64,000 bases of DNA from Yersinia vastinensis (lineage in GTDB: Bacteria > Pseudomonadota > Gammaproteobacteria > Enterobacterales > Enterobacteriaceae). The stretch is from the NCBI RefSeq assembly GCF_902726565.1, contig NZ_CACVAF010000012.1, positions 62,001 to 126,000 of the forward strand. The letters are read 5' to 3'. Below, one piece after another: positions 42,061 through 50,739 of this stretch. The notes beneath the pieces were generated by a model, which saw only the letters and a program-made list of their open reading frames with translations, did not search any database and was not told the DNA's origin. The position numbers and the translations under genes are program-made. Every line of letters starts with the position of its first letter. Positions within the stretch are counted from its first letter, which is position 1.

Positions 42061-44034
42061 ATGTCTAAGCGTCCGATGACGTTATCCCTGCTTACCAGCC
42101 TGATTGCCATCGCAACATCAATGACGATGGGCACAACACAGGCCGCGACCGTTGATTTGCGTGTACTGGAAACCACTGACCTGCACAGCAACATGATGGA
42201 TTTCGATTACTACAAAGATAAACCCACGGAAAAGTTCGGTCTGGTGCGTACGGCAAGTCTGATTAATGCCGCCCGCCAACAAGCGACAAACAGCGTTCTG
42301 GTAGACAATGGTGACCTAATTCAGGGCAGCCCGCTTGGCGACTACATGGCAGCCAAAGGACTCAACGCCGGGGAAATTCATCCTGTCTACAAGGCAATGA
42401 ATACTCTGGACTATGCCGTCGGTAATATCGGCAACCATGAGTTTAATTATGGTCTGGATTATCTGAAAAAATCACTGGCAGGCGCCAAATTTCCCTATGT
42501 GAATGCTAACGTCATTGATGTCAAAACGGGTAAACCGCTGTTTCAACCTTATATTATTGCCGATACCCCAGTAAAAGATCGCGAAGGGAAAACACATAAC
42601 CTACGGATAGGCTACATCGGTTTTGTACCGCCCCAAGTGATGATATGGGATAAAGCCAATCTGAGCGGTAAAGTTACCGTTAACGATATCACCGAGACCG
42701 CCAAAAAGTGGGTGCCAGAAATGCGCAAGCAAGGGGCGGATTTAGTGGTCGCAATCCCCCACTCAGGCCTGTCCAGTGTGCCTTATAAAGCTATGGCTGA
42801 AAACTCGGTCTATTACCTCAGCCAAGTACCGGGTATCGATGCCATCATGTTCGGTCATGCCCACGCCGTCTTCCCGAGCAAAGATTTTGCTGCGATTAAA
42901 GGTGCGGATATTACCCAAGGGACACTTAATGGTATTCCAGCAGTGATGCCAGGCCAGTGGGGTGACCATCTGGGGGTTGTCGATTTTGTCCTGAATAATG
43001 ACAAAGGCCCGTGGCAAGTGACTCAGGCCAAAGCCGAAGCACGCCCTATCTTTGATAAAACCACACAAAAATCGCTAGCCGCTGAAGATGCACAGTTGGT
43101 GAAAGTGTTAGCCGCTGACCATCAGGGCACTCGTGATTTTGTTAGCCAACCTATCGGCAACGCATCAGATAATATGTATAGCTATCTGGCGCTGATCCAA
43201 GATGACCCAACAGTACAAATTGTGAATAACGCCCAGCGCGCCTATACCGAACACTTTATTCAGGGTGATCCTGATTTGGCTGACTTACCGGTACTTTCTG
43301 CTGCGGCACCGTTTAAAGCGGGCGGGCGCAAAAATGATCCAGCCAGTTTTGTCGAAGTAGAAAAAGGTGAGCTGACTTTCCGTAATGCCGCAGATTTGTA
43401 CCTTTACCCGAATACATTAGTTGTGGTGAAAGCCAGTGGTGCCGAAGTGAAGCAGTGGTTAGAGTGCTCTGCCGCGCAATATAATCAAATTGACGTTAAC
43501 AGTGATAAGCCACAATCACTTATTAATTGGGATGGTTTCCGCACGTATAATTTCGATGTCATCGATGGTGTTAATTATGAAATCGATGTGAGCCAACCGG
43601 CTCGTTATGATGGTGAATGCGCACTAATTAACGACAAAGCCGAGCGTATTAAAAACCTCACTTTTAACAGCAAACCCATTGATCCTAAAGCCACGTTCCT
43701 GATCGCTACCAACAATTACCGTGCTTACAGCGGTAAATTTGCAGGCACCGGTGACAGCCATATTGCTTTCGCATCGCCGGATGAAAACCGGGCAGTTCTG
43801 TCTGCTTATATCAGCGCTGAAACCAAAAAGCATGGGCAAGTCACTCCGCGAGCCGATAACAACTGGCGTTTGACAGCCCTTGAGAGTAAACAGCCATTGG
43901 ATATCCGTTTTGAAACTTCACCAAGTACCAAAGCAGCTGAATTTATTAAGCAAAAAGCACAATATCCGATGAAAGCCATGGGAACTGACGAGATTGGTTT
44001 CGAGGTTTACCAAATCGATTTACAGAAGAAGTAA
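42061..44034 (+). CDS. cpdB: 2',3'-cyclic-nucleotide 2'-phosphodiesterase/3'-nucleotidase
   Basis: CpdB is a periplasmic bifunctional enzyme that degrades 2',3'-cyclic nucleotides and 3'-nucleotides to nucleosides. The protein is 657 residues from the ATG at 42061; GGAGAG lies just upstream and includes the alternative ATG at 42049. A signal peptide ends at [10 protein letters not shown]. The metallophosphoesterase domain has [39 protein letters not shown] and [10 protein letters not shown]. The C-terminal 5'-nucleotidase domain ends the protein. Confidence 0.97.
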   Translation: MSKRPMTLSLLTSLIAIATSMTMGTTQAATVDLRVLETTDLHSNMMDFDYYKDKPTEKFGLVRTASLINAARQQATNSVLVDNGDLIQGSPLGDYMAAKGLNAGEIHPVYKAMNTLDYAVGNIGNHEFNYGLDYLKKSLAGAKFPYVNANVIDVKTGKPLFQPYIIADTPVKDREGKTHNLRIGYIGFVPPQVMIWDKANLSGKVTVNDITETAKKWVPEMRKQGADLVVAIPHSGLSSVPYKAMAENSVYYLSQVPGIDAIMFGHAHAVFPSKDFAAIKGADITQGTLNGIPAVMPGQWGDHLGVVDFVLNNDKGPWQVTQAKAEARPIFDKTTQKSLAAEDAQLVKVLAADHQGTRDFVSQPIGNASDNMYSYLALIQDDPTVQIVNNAQRAYTEHFIQGDPDLADLPVLSAAAPFKAGGRKNDPASFVEVEKGELTFRNAADLYLYPNTLVVVKASGAEVKQWLECSAAQYNQIDVNSDKPQSLINWDGFRTYNFDVIDGVNYEIDVSQPARYDGECALINDKAERIKNLTFNSKPIDPKATFLIATNNYRAYSGKFAGTGDSHIAFASPDENRAVLSAYISAETKKHGQVTPRADNNWRLTALESKQPLDIRFETSPSTKAAEFIKQKAQYPMKAMGTDEIGFEVYQIDLQKK

Positions 44035-44041
44035 TCTCTGG

Positions 44042-44067
44042 CAACAGCGCTTTACGGAGCGCTGTTG
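44042..44067 (+). terminator. Hairpin after cpdB
   Basis: A perfect ten-base stem, CAACAGCGCT/AGCGCTGTTG, with a six-base loop starts eight bases after the cpdB stop. The following sequence (ATCTCTCGAC) is only weakly T-rich. Confidence 0.6.
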
Positions 44068-44103
44068 ATCTCTCGACATACCCCTTTAGAGCTATATCGC
44101 ATT

Positions 44104-44134
44104 CTATAACATGTATTTATTATACATGTTATAG
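44104..44134 (+). promoter_or_regulatory. NsrR-like operator upstream of ytfE
   Basis: Perfect 13-base arms (CTATAACATGTAT and its complement) flank a five-base centre. The inner 23 bases, 44108-44130, fit the enterobacterial NsrR site pattern (AAGATGYATTT-N-AAATRCATCTT) at most positions. It is centred 44 bases before the ytfE ATG. ytfE is an NsrR target in E. coli and nsrR is present at 56160 in this window. Confidence 0.75.
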
Positions 44135-44162
44135 ATATTTAATAACTCAATGAGGTGTCATC

Positions 44163-44828
44163 ATGGATTACCGCAATCAATCTCTCGGCGCTCTGGCTAT
44201 TGCTATCCCACGTGCTACAAAGCTCTTCCGTCAACATCAATTGGATTTCTGCTGTGGGGGCAAGCAAACACTACTGCGGGCAGCCAATAAGCTAAATCTG
44301 GATATTGATGAGCTAGAAGCGCAACTGAGTGCATTGCACACCGAACCTCAGTCATCTGAAGACTGGCAGCAACGTTCCCTGACTGACATCATTGATTTTA
44401 TTATTAGCCGCTATCACAACCGCCATCGCGAACAACTGCCAGAATTGATTCTGATGGCTGAAAAAGTTGAGCGCGTACATGGTGAAAAACCAGCCTGCCC
44501 TCGCGGATTGGCGGTAGAACTGATGGCGATTCTCGAAGAACTAACCCAGCATATGTACAAAGAAGAAGAAATTCTGTTCCCGATGATCAAACGCGGCATG
44601 GGTTCTCAGGCTGGTGGGCCAATATTTGTGATGGAAGCGGAACACGATGCGGTTGGGCAGCAGTTGGAAGTAGTGAAGCAATTGACACAAAACATGACCC
44701 CACCAGAAGGAGCCTGTAATACCTGGCGGGCGCTTTACACCGGCATCAATGAATTCATCACTGACCTGATGGAACATATTCATCTGGAAAACAATTTGCT
44801 GTTTCCCCGCGCGCTGAAAGGCGAATAA
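44163..44828 (+). CDS. ytfE: Iron-sulfur cluster repair di-iron protein YtfE (RIC)
   Basis: YtfE restores Fe-S clusters damaged by nitric oxide or peroxide. The 221-residue protein has the N-terminal ScdA-type domain with the conserved CC pair in [14 protein letters not shown] (Cys30-Cys31). A four-helix hemerythrin-like domain supplies His and Glu ligands ([53 protein letters not shown]). An NsrR-like palindrome lies upstream. Confidence 0.97.
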   Translation: MDYRNQSLGALAIAIPRATKLFRQHQLDFCCGGKQTLLRAANKLNLDIDELEAQLSALHTEPQSSEDWQQRSLTDIIDFIISRYHNRHREQLPELILMAEKVERVHGEKPACPRGLAVELMAILEELTQHMYKEEEILFPMIKRGMGSQAGGPIFVMEAEHDAVGQQLEVVKQLTQNMTPPEGACNTWRALYTGINEFITDLMEHIHLENNLLFPRALKGE

Positions 44829-44863
44829 ATTCACAATCAAACGCTATCGCGGTCAATAAATGC

Positions 44864-44886
44864 AAAAGGGCGACAGATGTCGCCCT
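44864..44886 (-). terminator. Terminator between ytfE and fklB
   Basis: A nine-base stem, AGGGCGACA/TGTCGCCCT, with a two-base loop is followed on the minus strand by TTTTGCATTT. It ends fklB and lies 38 bases beyond ytfE, so it may serve both convergent genes. Confidence 0.8.
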
Positions 44887-44910
44887 CTCTGATATCACTG
44901 CATAGGAATA

Positions 44911-45531
44911 TTACAGAATTTCCAGCAGTTCCACTTCAAACATCAATGCACTGAATGGTGGGATGGTTGCACCCGCGCCACGCTCGCCATAAGCCAGATT
45001 GTGCGGGATATACAATTTCCACTTAGACCCTACCGGCATCATCGACAACGCTTCAATCCAGCCCGGAATAACACCGCTGACTGGGAACTCTGCTGGCTGG
45101 CCACGTTCAACTGAGCTATCAAATACGGTGCCGTCAACCAGACGACCGGTATAGTGCACACGAACACGGTCTTGGCGGGATGGGATTGGGCCTTCACCGG
45201 CCTGCAATACCGAGAACTGTAAACCAGATTCTGTCGTGGTGACGTCATCACGCTTGGCATTCTCTTCCAGGAACGTTTTCCCTTCTTCAACCAAAGCCTG
45301 TTGGCGCTCAACACGGACTTTATCAGCACGCTCGTGAACTTCACGCAGTGCACGATGAACTACATCAACAGGGACGGTCGGTGTATTCCCTTCCATCGCG
45401 TCACGCAAACCTGCCAATAATGCTTCTGGCAATAAACCTTCCAGCCCGGACTCTTGTAATTGCTGCCCGATTTGTAAACCAATTCCGTAGCTTGCTTGCG
45501 CTTCAACGCTATCAAAAGAAGGGGTTGTCAT
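44911..45531 (-). CDS. fklB: FKBP-type peptidyl-prolyl isomerase FklB (FKBP22)
   Basis: This 206-residue rotamase matches E. coli FklB. The N-terminal dimerisation helices (about 1-90) are followed by the FKBP domain, with [18 protein letters not shown] (about 120), [16 protein letters not shown] and [22 protein letters not shown]. There is no signal peptide, so it is cytoplasmic. It assists folding by prolyl isomerisation; specific clients are unknown. Confidence 0.96.
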   Translation of the reverse strand: MTTPSFDSVEAQASYGIGLQIGQQLQESGLEGLLPEALLAGLRDAMEGNTPTVPVDVVHRALREVHERADKVRVERQQALVEEGKTFLEENAKRDDVTTTESGLQFSVLQAGEGPIPSRQDRVRVHYTGRLVDGTVFDSSVERGQPAEFPVSGVIPGWIEALSMMPVGSKWKLYIPHNLAYGERGAGATIPPFSALMFEVELLEIL

Positions 45532-45710
45532 GGATTTTCCTTTAGTCGCTAATCATGTCGAAGCCGCCAGCATAACAGCAGCAGGGGAGCGCGGTAAAAT
45601 CTTGCTTCGTGAATGATGACTTTTGTCGAAGAAAAAGAAACAATGGCAGCATGCTAGCCGATAGGGATATCAGAGTATTCTGTCTTTTAGCATCAACCAG
45701 ATAGCGACTG

Positions 45711-45737
45711 CATCAACTTCAAGTAAGAAGGGTTATA
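45711..45737 (-). repeat. Solitary ERIC-like terminus
   Basis: The minus strand reads TATAACCCTTCTTACTTGAA then GTTG, matching the outer end of the ERIC copies in this window (TATACCC, then ACTTGAAGTTG). No partner end or core is found nearby, so it looks like a relic. Confidence 0.4.
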
Positions 45738-45806
45738 CTTAGAAGCCTATTGGTACATTGTCATTTTAATATTTATGTTGTTCTACGCAGTTGAAGAGAG
45801 GTCACC

Positions 45807-46580
45807 ATGGGCAGAATCGCGCCCAGGAGAAGGAAAAGCACGCGGGTTTATCAACCACTGCTACACACTTGGCTGAGTATCAGGCAGAGGATTTTGCCGG
45901 GTGCGAAAACGGCTGATGATCAAAATCTATTGTCTGAAGTCAGTGCATCAGCACCTATTTCTCCCGCCGAGGATATTGCCTCTACTGAAAATAATATCGC
46001 CCCTGAACCTGTGACGACAACGTGGCGGGAAGCCGGTATTAAAGGGTTATGGCTGAAAATCTGGCACTTACCAGACAATTTTCAGTGGATGGAACCATTG
46101 CCTTTATTCCATCGTCGCTGGGTTATTATTGCGGCGGCAGTCTTGCTGCTAGCCCTGCTATGGCCGGTGTCTCGCGATAACACCGATAACACATTCCCGG
46201 TTAGCGCACCGTCGACTGAGATACCGCTACAGGCCCATTTACAGAACGATCTTGATGCTCCGCCACCTCCTACGGTGGCGCCTTCTGTGACACCTGAAGC
46301 CACTCCCCCAGTACAGGAGAATTGGCAGAGTTATCAGATTCAATCAGGGAAAACACTGGCGCAGCTATTCCGCGACAATAATTTGCCAGTCAATGAAGTT
46401 TTTGCGATGGCACAGGTCGAGGGTAATGATAAGCCGCTGAGTAACCTCAAAGCCGGGCAAGAAGTCAAAATTATGCTGGATGCGCAAGGGGCGGTTGCAG
46501 CCCTGACGATTGAAACCACTCGCAATACACAAGTGCTGTTTACCCGGCAAAGCGATGGCAGCTATCGTCGTGATCGTTAA
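45807..46580 (+). CDS. ytfB: OapA-family cell-division/envelope protein YtfB
   Basis: This 257-residue protein has a basic cytoplasmic N-terminus (MGRIAPRRRKSTRV) and one membrane segment at about 105-124 (WVIIAAAVLLLALLWPV). A Pro-rich periplasmic linker (PPPPTVAPSVTPEATPP) leads to a C-terminal OapA/LysM-like domain (YQIQSGKTLAQLFRDNNLPV). E. coli YtfB has this layout and localises to the division septum; the related Haemophilus OapA affects colony opacity and adhesion. GAGAGG precedes the ATG. Confidence 0.9.
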   Translation: MGRIAPRRRKSTRVYQPLLHTWLSIRQRILPGAKTADDQNLLSEVSASAPISPAEDIASTENNIAPEPVTTTWREAGIKGLWLKIWHLPDNFQWMEPLPLFHRRWVIIAAAVLLLALLWPVSRDNTDNTFPVSAPSTEIPLQAHLQNDLDAPPPPTVAPSVTPEATPPVQENWQSYQIQSGKTLAQLFRDNNLPVNEVFAMAQVEGNDKPLSNLKAGQEVKIMLDAQGAVAALTIETTRNTQVLFTRQSDGSYRRDR

Positions 46581-46723
46581 GTACTGCACGCTATAGTCCC
46601 TTTCTATCTACCGCCTTATCTTCTTTGATATTGTTGCTGCCTCACTCCCGAATTAGGTTGTTTTCTGGGTGGTTCACGTCATCCATAACACCAACAAATA
46701 ACCATATTCACAAGGGAGTGATT

Positions 46724-47179
46724 ATGAAATATAAAACACCTTTTTTGCTTCTCTTCTTTACCCCCTTTGGGGCATTGGCTGAACATCATTGCCCTGCAAT
46801 AAGTGCAATCAAACAGGCAGCACAAATTTACACGGCCACAGGCAATGGGGATGACGAGTGGATTGGGGTATTACAAGAATCTATACCTGAAAACAAAGCA
46901 GCGATTAAAGATTTTAGTGAGGCACTTTTAATTATCGATAATGAAAGTGATAAAGATAAAAACGCTATGCAGGGGATATTTCAGAAGTGTACGTACAATT
47001 TACATGACGCAGGTCGGCAGGTTGATATGTATTACGGGAATAAAACCTGGCCGGTATCCATCAATGGGAAACCCCACTGGGCCTACCAAAAAACAGCCTT
47101 CCTTGAGATTTACCAATGCTCAGGAGTGGCGGCCGAAGAATGTCAATTTGATATTGTAGAGTCTGGCACTACGCCCTAA
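46724..47179 (+). CDS. Exported protein of unknown function
   Basis: This 151-residue protein was not recognised and has no E. coli counterpart at this site. The start ATG at 46724 follows AAGGGAGTG. A signal peptide (MKYKTPFLLLFFTPFGALA) precedes a mature acidic domain beginning EHHCPAIS. The mature part has four cysteines (in HHCPA, QKCTY, YQCSG and EECQF), enough for two disulfides. Aromatic and glycine-rich segments (GDDEWIGVL, NGKPHWAYQKTAFLEIYQC) suggest a small beta-rich domain. It resembles DUF3757-type exported proteins from memory, but that is a guess. It is inserted between ytfB and the rplI terminator and reads as AT-rich beside its neighbours. Confidence 0.75.
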   Translation: MKYKTPFLLLFFTPFGALAEHHCPAISAIKQAAQIYTATGNGDDEWIGVLQESIPENKAAIKDFSEALLIIDNESDKDKNAMQGIFQKCTYNLHDAGRQVDMYYGNKTWPVSINGKPHWAYQKTAFLEIYQCSGVAAEECQFDIVESGTTP

Positions 47180-47200
47180 ACTCACTTTGCTCTATGTCAA

Positions 47201-47232
47201 AAAGCAAAACGCCAGCACGAGGCTGGCGTTTT
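47201..47232 (-). terminator. rplI operon terminator
   Basis: An 11-base perfect stem, AAAACGCCAGC/GCTGGCGTTTT, with a five-base loop is followed on the minus strand by GCTTTTT. It ends the rpsF-priB-rpsR-rplI transcript and could also stop the convergent gene at 46724. Confidence 0.9.
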
Positions 47233-47254
47233 AGCAGGTTAACAGCAGCGTAAC

Positions 47255-47707
47255 TTACGCTTCTGCAACCACGATCACGTTCAGTTGCGCGAACACGTCG
47301 CTGTGTACCTGGAAGTGAACTTCATGATCACCTGTGGTACGCAGAACGCCATTCGGCAGACGAACTTCGCTCTTGGCCACTTCAACGCCAGCTGCAGTGA
47401 CTGCATCAGCGATGTCGCGAGTACCGATAGAGCCGAACAGTTTGCCTTCATCGCCAGATTTAGATGCGATGGTGACGCTGCCCAGTTCGTTGATTTTAGC
47501 TGCGCGAGCTTCAGCAGCAGCCAGAACGCCAGCCAATTTGGCTTCTAATTCTGCACGGCGTGCTTCAAAGAACTCTACGTTTTTCTTAGTTGCCGGAACA
47601 GCTTTACCTTGTGGAACCAGGAAGTTACGAGCGTAGCCCGCTTTAACGTTCACTTGGTCACCCAGGCTGCCCAGGTTTGCTACTTTATCAAGCAGAATAA
47701 CTTGCAT
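47255..47707 (-). CDS. rplI: 50S ribosomal protein L9
   Basis: This is a 150-residue protein (E. coli 149). The N-terminal domain [30 protein letters not shown] (interrupted by one loop), the long connecting helix (about 40-75) and the C-terminal rRNA-binding domain are all recognisable. L9 contacts the L1-stalk base and suppresses frameshifting. It is the last gene of the S6 operon. Confidence 0.98.
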   Translation of the reverse strand: MQVILLDKVANLGSLGDQVNVKAGYARNFLVPQGKAVPATKKNVEFFEARRAELEAKLAGVLAAAEARAAKINELGSVTIASKSGDEGKLFGSIGTRDIADAVTAAGVEVAKSEVRLPNGVLRTTGDHEVHFQVHSDVFAQLNVIVVAEA

Positions 47708-47746
47708 TACCTTATCCTCTCAAAGTCGTTAATGGACAGTGGCCGA

Positions 47747-48299
<553 letters not shown>

Positions 48300-48304
48300 G
48301 GCAA

Positions 48305-48697
48305 TTACTCTTCAGAATCCCCAGCTTCAGAATCATCATTGGCTTCAGACGCGAAGTCGTGACGCTCACGGCGTTCGTCTTTCGCTTTAACCATTGGTGA
48401 TGCTTCAGTTACCGCGTGTTTTACGCGCATAACCATGCTACGGATAACGGCGTCGTTGAAGCGGAAGTTTGTTTCCAGCTCATCGATCGCTTCCTGCGGA
48501 GCTTCAACGTTCAGCAGAACGTAGTGAGCTTTGTGCAGTTTGTTGATCGGGTAAGCCAGTTGACGGCGGCCCCAGTCTTCCAGACGGTGGATCGTACCAG
48601 CAGCATTAGTGATAGTTGCACTATAGCGCTCGATCATGCCCGGAACCTGTTCGCTTTGGTCAGGATGGACCATAAAAACGATTTCGTAATGACGCAT
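48305..48697 (-). CDS. rpsF: 30S ribosomal protein S6
   Basis: This is a 130-residue protein starting [20 protein letters not shown]. The ferredoxin-like fold has [20 protein letters not shown] and a C-terminal acidic tail ending in repeated Ser/Glu, a target of RimK glutamate addition in E. coli (residues were not checked in detail). It heads the rpsF-priB-rpsR-rplI operon behind a structured leader. Confidence 0.98.
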
Positions 48698-48724
48698 CGA
48701 TTATTGCTCCTTACGGATTATTCA

Positions 48725-48759
48725 GCCTCCTGATAGGGTCAACCGCGGCCCATGGAGGC
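48725..48759 (-). promoter_or_regulatory. Candidate S6:S18-binding leader of the rpsF operon
   Basis: On the minus strand GCCTCC pairs with GGAGGC. An inner GGG/CCC pair surrounds a loop with CCGCGG, 28 bases before the rpsF start. Published S6:S18-binding leaders have a hairpin with an exposed CCG mimicking the 16S rRNA site. The CCG here is consistent, but the match is by shape only. Confidence 0.5.
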
Positions 48760-48797
48760 AAGGAACGTATTTGTGTGCGGCTGAAAAATGACGCGTA

Positions 48798-48826
48798 ACT
48801 ATACTTGTCGGCGGCTGGAAACTCAA
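48798..48826 (-). promoter_or_regulatory. Candidate promoter for rpsF-priB-rpsR-rplI
   Basis: The minus strand reads TTGAGT, 17 bases, TATAGT, placing transcription start near 48791 and leaving a leader of about 95 bases that includes the 48725 hairpin. Confidence 0.65.
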
Positions 48827-49109
48827 GGACTGACGGGGATTTATTCTTGTACAACGGATTGCGCGACCAAAACCGCACTTTTTGTTCATTAAATAACCAA
48901 TGTATGTAAAACCATTAGTTTGCTAAATCTTTCAATAAAATCATTAGCTCAACTCAATAATCGTTCATTTTTTTTGACCAAGTAAATCAATTGAAGCGTA
49001 TTTTTAAATGAACAAAAGCGACTAGAATTATTTACATCCACCGCATAACAAGCGGCGCAACAGCTAGATAAGTTATTCAAAGTATATAAATAAGATATTG
49101 GAGTCACCC

Positions 49110-49385
49110 ATGAAAAATACACTTACCATCGCCGCCATCCTGAGCTTTTTCCTTTCCGCCAGTACATTTGCTGCCACGGAAATTACGGCCCAGCAGGCTA
49201 TGCAACAACAGCGCGTCAGTATTGGAGCACTGTCACTGGGTCACAATGTGATTTCCCCTGACGATGCCACTGCGCAACTCAGTAAATTAGCCGATGAACG
49301 TGGCGCAAGTTCTTATCAGATCATCGCGATGCATGAGCCTGGCGACAATAGTTCTATGCACGTTAACGCAGTTCTCTATCGCTAG
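49110..49385 (+). CDS. yjfY: YjfY-like DUF1471 exported protein
   Basis: This 91-residue exported protein has a signal peptide (MKNTLTIAAILSFFLSASTF, cleaved after AA) and a DUF1471 domain (RVSIGALSLGHN to MHVNAVLYR). It closely follows E. coli YjfY, which is likewise divergent from rpsF. The frame opens at 49098, but the signal peptide and the upstream TTGGAGTC favour the ATG at 49110. The function is unknown; the family is tied to stress and biofilm responses. Confidence 0.88.
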   Translation: MKNTLTIAAILSFFLSASTFAATEITAQQAMQQQRVSIGALSLGHNVISPDDATAQLSKLADERGASSYQIIAMHEPGDNSSMHVNAVLYR

Positions 49386-49448
49386 GATTCAATAAACAAA
49401 TACAACACCAGAGAAAGCCCGATAAAAAGAAAACCCTCATGCTCAATT

Positions 49449-49472
49449 CCCCCCGCTTGTCGGGGGTTTTTT
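49449..49472 (+). terminator. yjfY terminator
   Basis: CCCCCG pairs with CGGGGG over a five-base loop and is followed by a TTTTTT run on the plus strand. The T-run reaches the stop codon of the convergent yjfP. Confidence 0.85.
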
Positions 49473-50220
49473 ATAGGTGTTTGCTGAAAAAACGCACCCC
49501 CGCGGACAGCGCGGTAGGGGTAATTTTATGGCCGATGCCCGCTTCGGTAAGATAGGTCAGGTGGTTGTCCCTCCCACTTGCCCTCAGTTCCTGTACTAAC
49601 CTCGCGCTCTCTGCCGCAGGCACGACATCATCTGCTTCACCATGCCAGACCAAGAGTGGGCGATCAGCAATTTTCTCCAACTGATGAGCAAGATCATAAT
49701 CGGCCAAAGGTAACAGACGGCGTTGAAATTCTGCCGAGCTGACTTGGCGACCAGCGTTTAATGGAGGAAACAGTGTTTTCGCCAGAGAAGTAAAATAACC
49801 TGACCCCATAAAATCGGCGGCTACCCTGACCCAAGGATAGCGAGCAAAAGCCCCCAACGTGGTCATTCCCCCCATCGATGCGCCCGCAACACCAATACGT
49901 TCGCCCTCAATCAATCCCGCTTGCTGATAGTGCTGCTTAAGGACGGGTAACTCATCAATATTCGATTTCAAGATCGCCCAGAAATGAGATTGCCGCTCAG
50001 TATCATCGCCATTGAAACGTGCACCATGCATATCCGCATCCGGTGCGATTGTGCGAAAGCCCGCTTGAGCAAAAGCATAGGCAAAATAGGAGTAAACCTC
50101 TTTTGACGAGGTATAACCGTGATAAAAGAAAATAGTCGGTAATGGCTGCTGGCGCTTACCCACAGGGGCTGCATGGATGACCTCAATACCCTTAATATTT
50201 TCCAGCGACATCTCAATCAT
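49471..50220 (-). CDS. yjfP: Alpha/beta-hydrolase esterase YjfP
   Basis: This 249-residue cytoplasmic esterase matches E. coli YjfP in length from the ATG at 50220; a longer GTG-initiated frame was not used. The oxyanion-hole region IFFYHGYTSSKEVYSY is present, as are the nucleophile elbow GVAGASMGGMTTLGA with a central Ser (about 118), the aspartate in LVWHGEADDVVP (about 202) and the histidine near GIGHKITP (about 234). Carboxylesterase activity is known for E. coli YjfP; its natural substrate is not. Confidence 0.94.
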   Translation of the reverse strand: MIEMSLENIKGIEVIHAAPVGKRQQPLPTIFFYHGYTSSKEVYSYFAYAFAQAGFRTIAPDADMHGARFNGDDTERQSHFWAILKSNIDELPVLKQHYQQAGLIEGERIGVAGASMGGMTTLGAFARYPWVRVAADFMGSGYFTSLAKTLFPPLNAGRQVSSAEFQRRLLPLADYDLAHQLEKIADRPLLVWHGEADDVVPAAESARLVQELRASGRDNHLTYLTEAGIGHKITPTALSAGVRFFSKHL

Positions 50221-50419
50221 GGTGAGAATCCTTTGTGTATTAGGCTGGGCATAAACGCGAGAAAGCCATTTATACCGAATAAATTCAGTGTGCCAAAACA
50301 CAGATATAAAGTCTTAAATCAATTTCTTCCAAGATATTACCCACAGACTTGATGCCACAGAGTTACACTAGAGAAATCACGAACGTGGCAGTAACCGCCC
50401 TGCTAACAAAGAGGTAAAG

Positions 50420-50728
50420 ATGAAAATGAAACGCGCGATGCTGTTCTTGGCAATCACTTTGGGGCTTTCGGCTTGCAGTGCTTTTCACGTGACGCCTGTT
50501 CCCCCTCCCGCCCCCCAGCCTTATGCACAAGAAATCACCCGCGCCCAAAGTGCTAACTTACAGAAAATGGGCACTATTTCAGCTCAGGTATTTGGCAGCC
50601 CGATGGATGTTGAGGCAGAAATTAAGCGCAAGGCTAATGCCAGTGGTGCGCCTTATTATTTGATTATCATGATGTCAGACAGTGTTTACCCCGGCATCTG
50701 GTATGCCAATGCATTGCTGTATAAGTAA
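50420..50728 (+). CDS. bsmA: BsmA-like DUF1471 lipoprotein
   Basis: This 102-residue protein has a lipoprotein signal (MKMKRAMLFLAITLGLSAC; lipobox LSAC with Cys19). A Pro-rich spacer (TPVPPPAPQPYAQ) leads to a DUF1471 domain (QKMGTISAQVFGSPMDVEAE to WYANALLYK). It matches E. coli BsmA (YjfO), linked to biofilm formation and peroxide/acid resistance. AGAGGTAAAG precedes the ATG. It is the third DUF1471 member in the window. Confidence 0.9.
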   Translation: MKMKRAMLFLAITLGLSACSAFHVTPVPPPAPQPYAQEITRAQSANLQKMGTISAQVFGSPMDVEAEIKRKANASGAPYYLIIMMSDSVYPGIWYANALLYK

Positions 50729-50739
50729 GAAGGGAGGAT

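Larger units (their letters stand above)
48698..49109. other. rpsF-yjfY divergent intergenic region (about 410 bases)
   Basis: The rpsF side holds the leader hairpin (48725-48759) and promoter (48798-48826). The yjfY side is very AT-rich. It contains a GTTCATTT/AAATGAAC inverted pair (48963-48970 and 49006-49013), with a further GTTCATT copy at 48884, which may be regulator sites. No small gene is visible. Confidence 0.55.
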
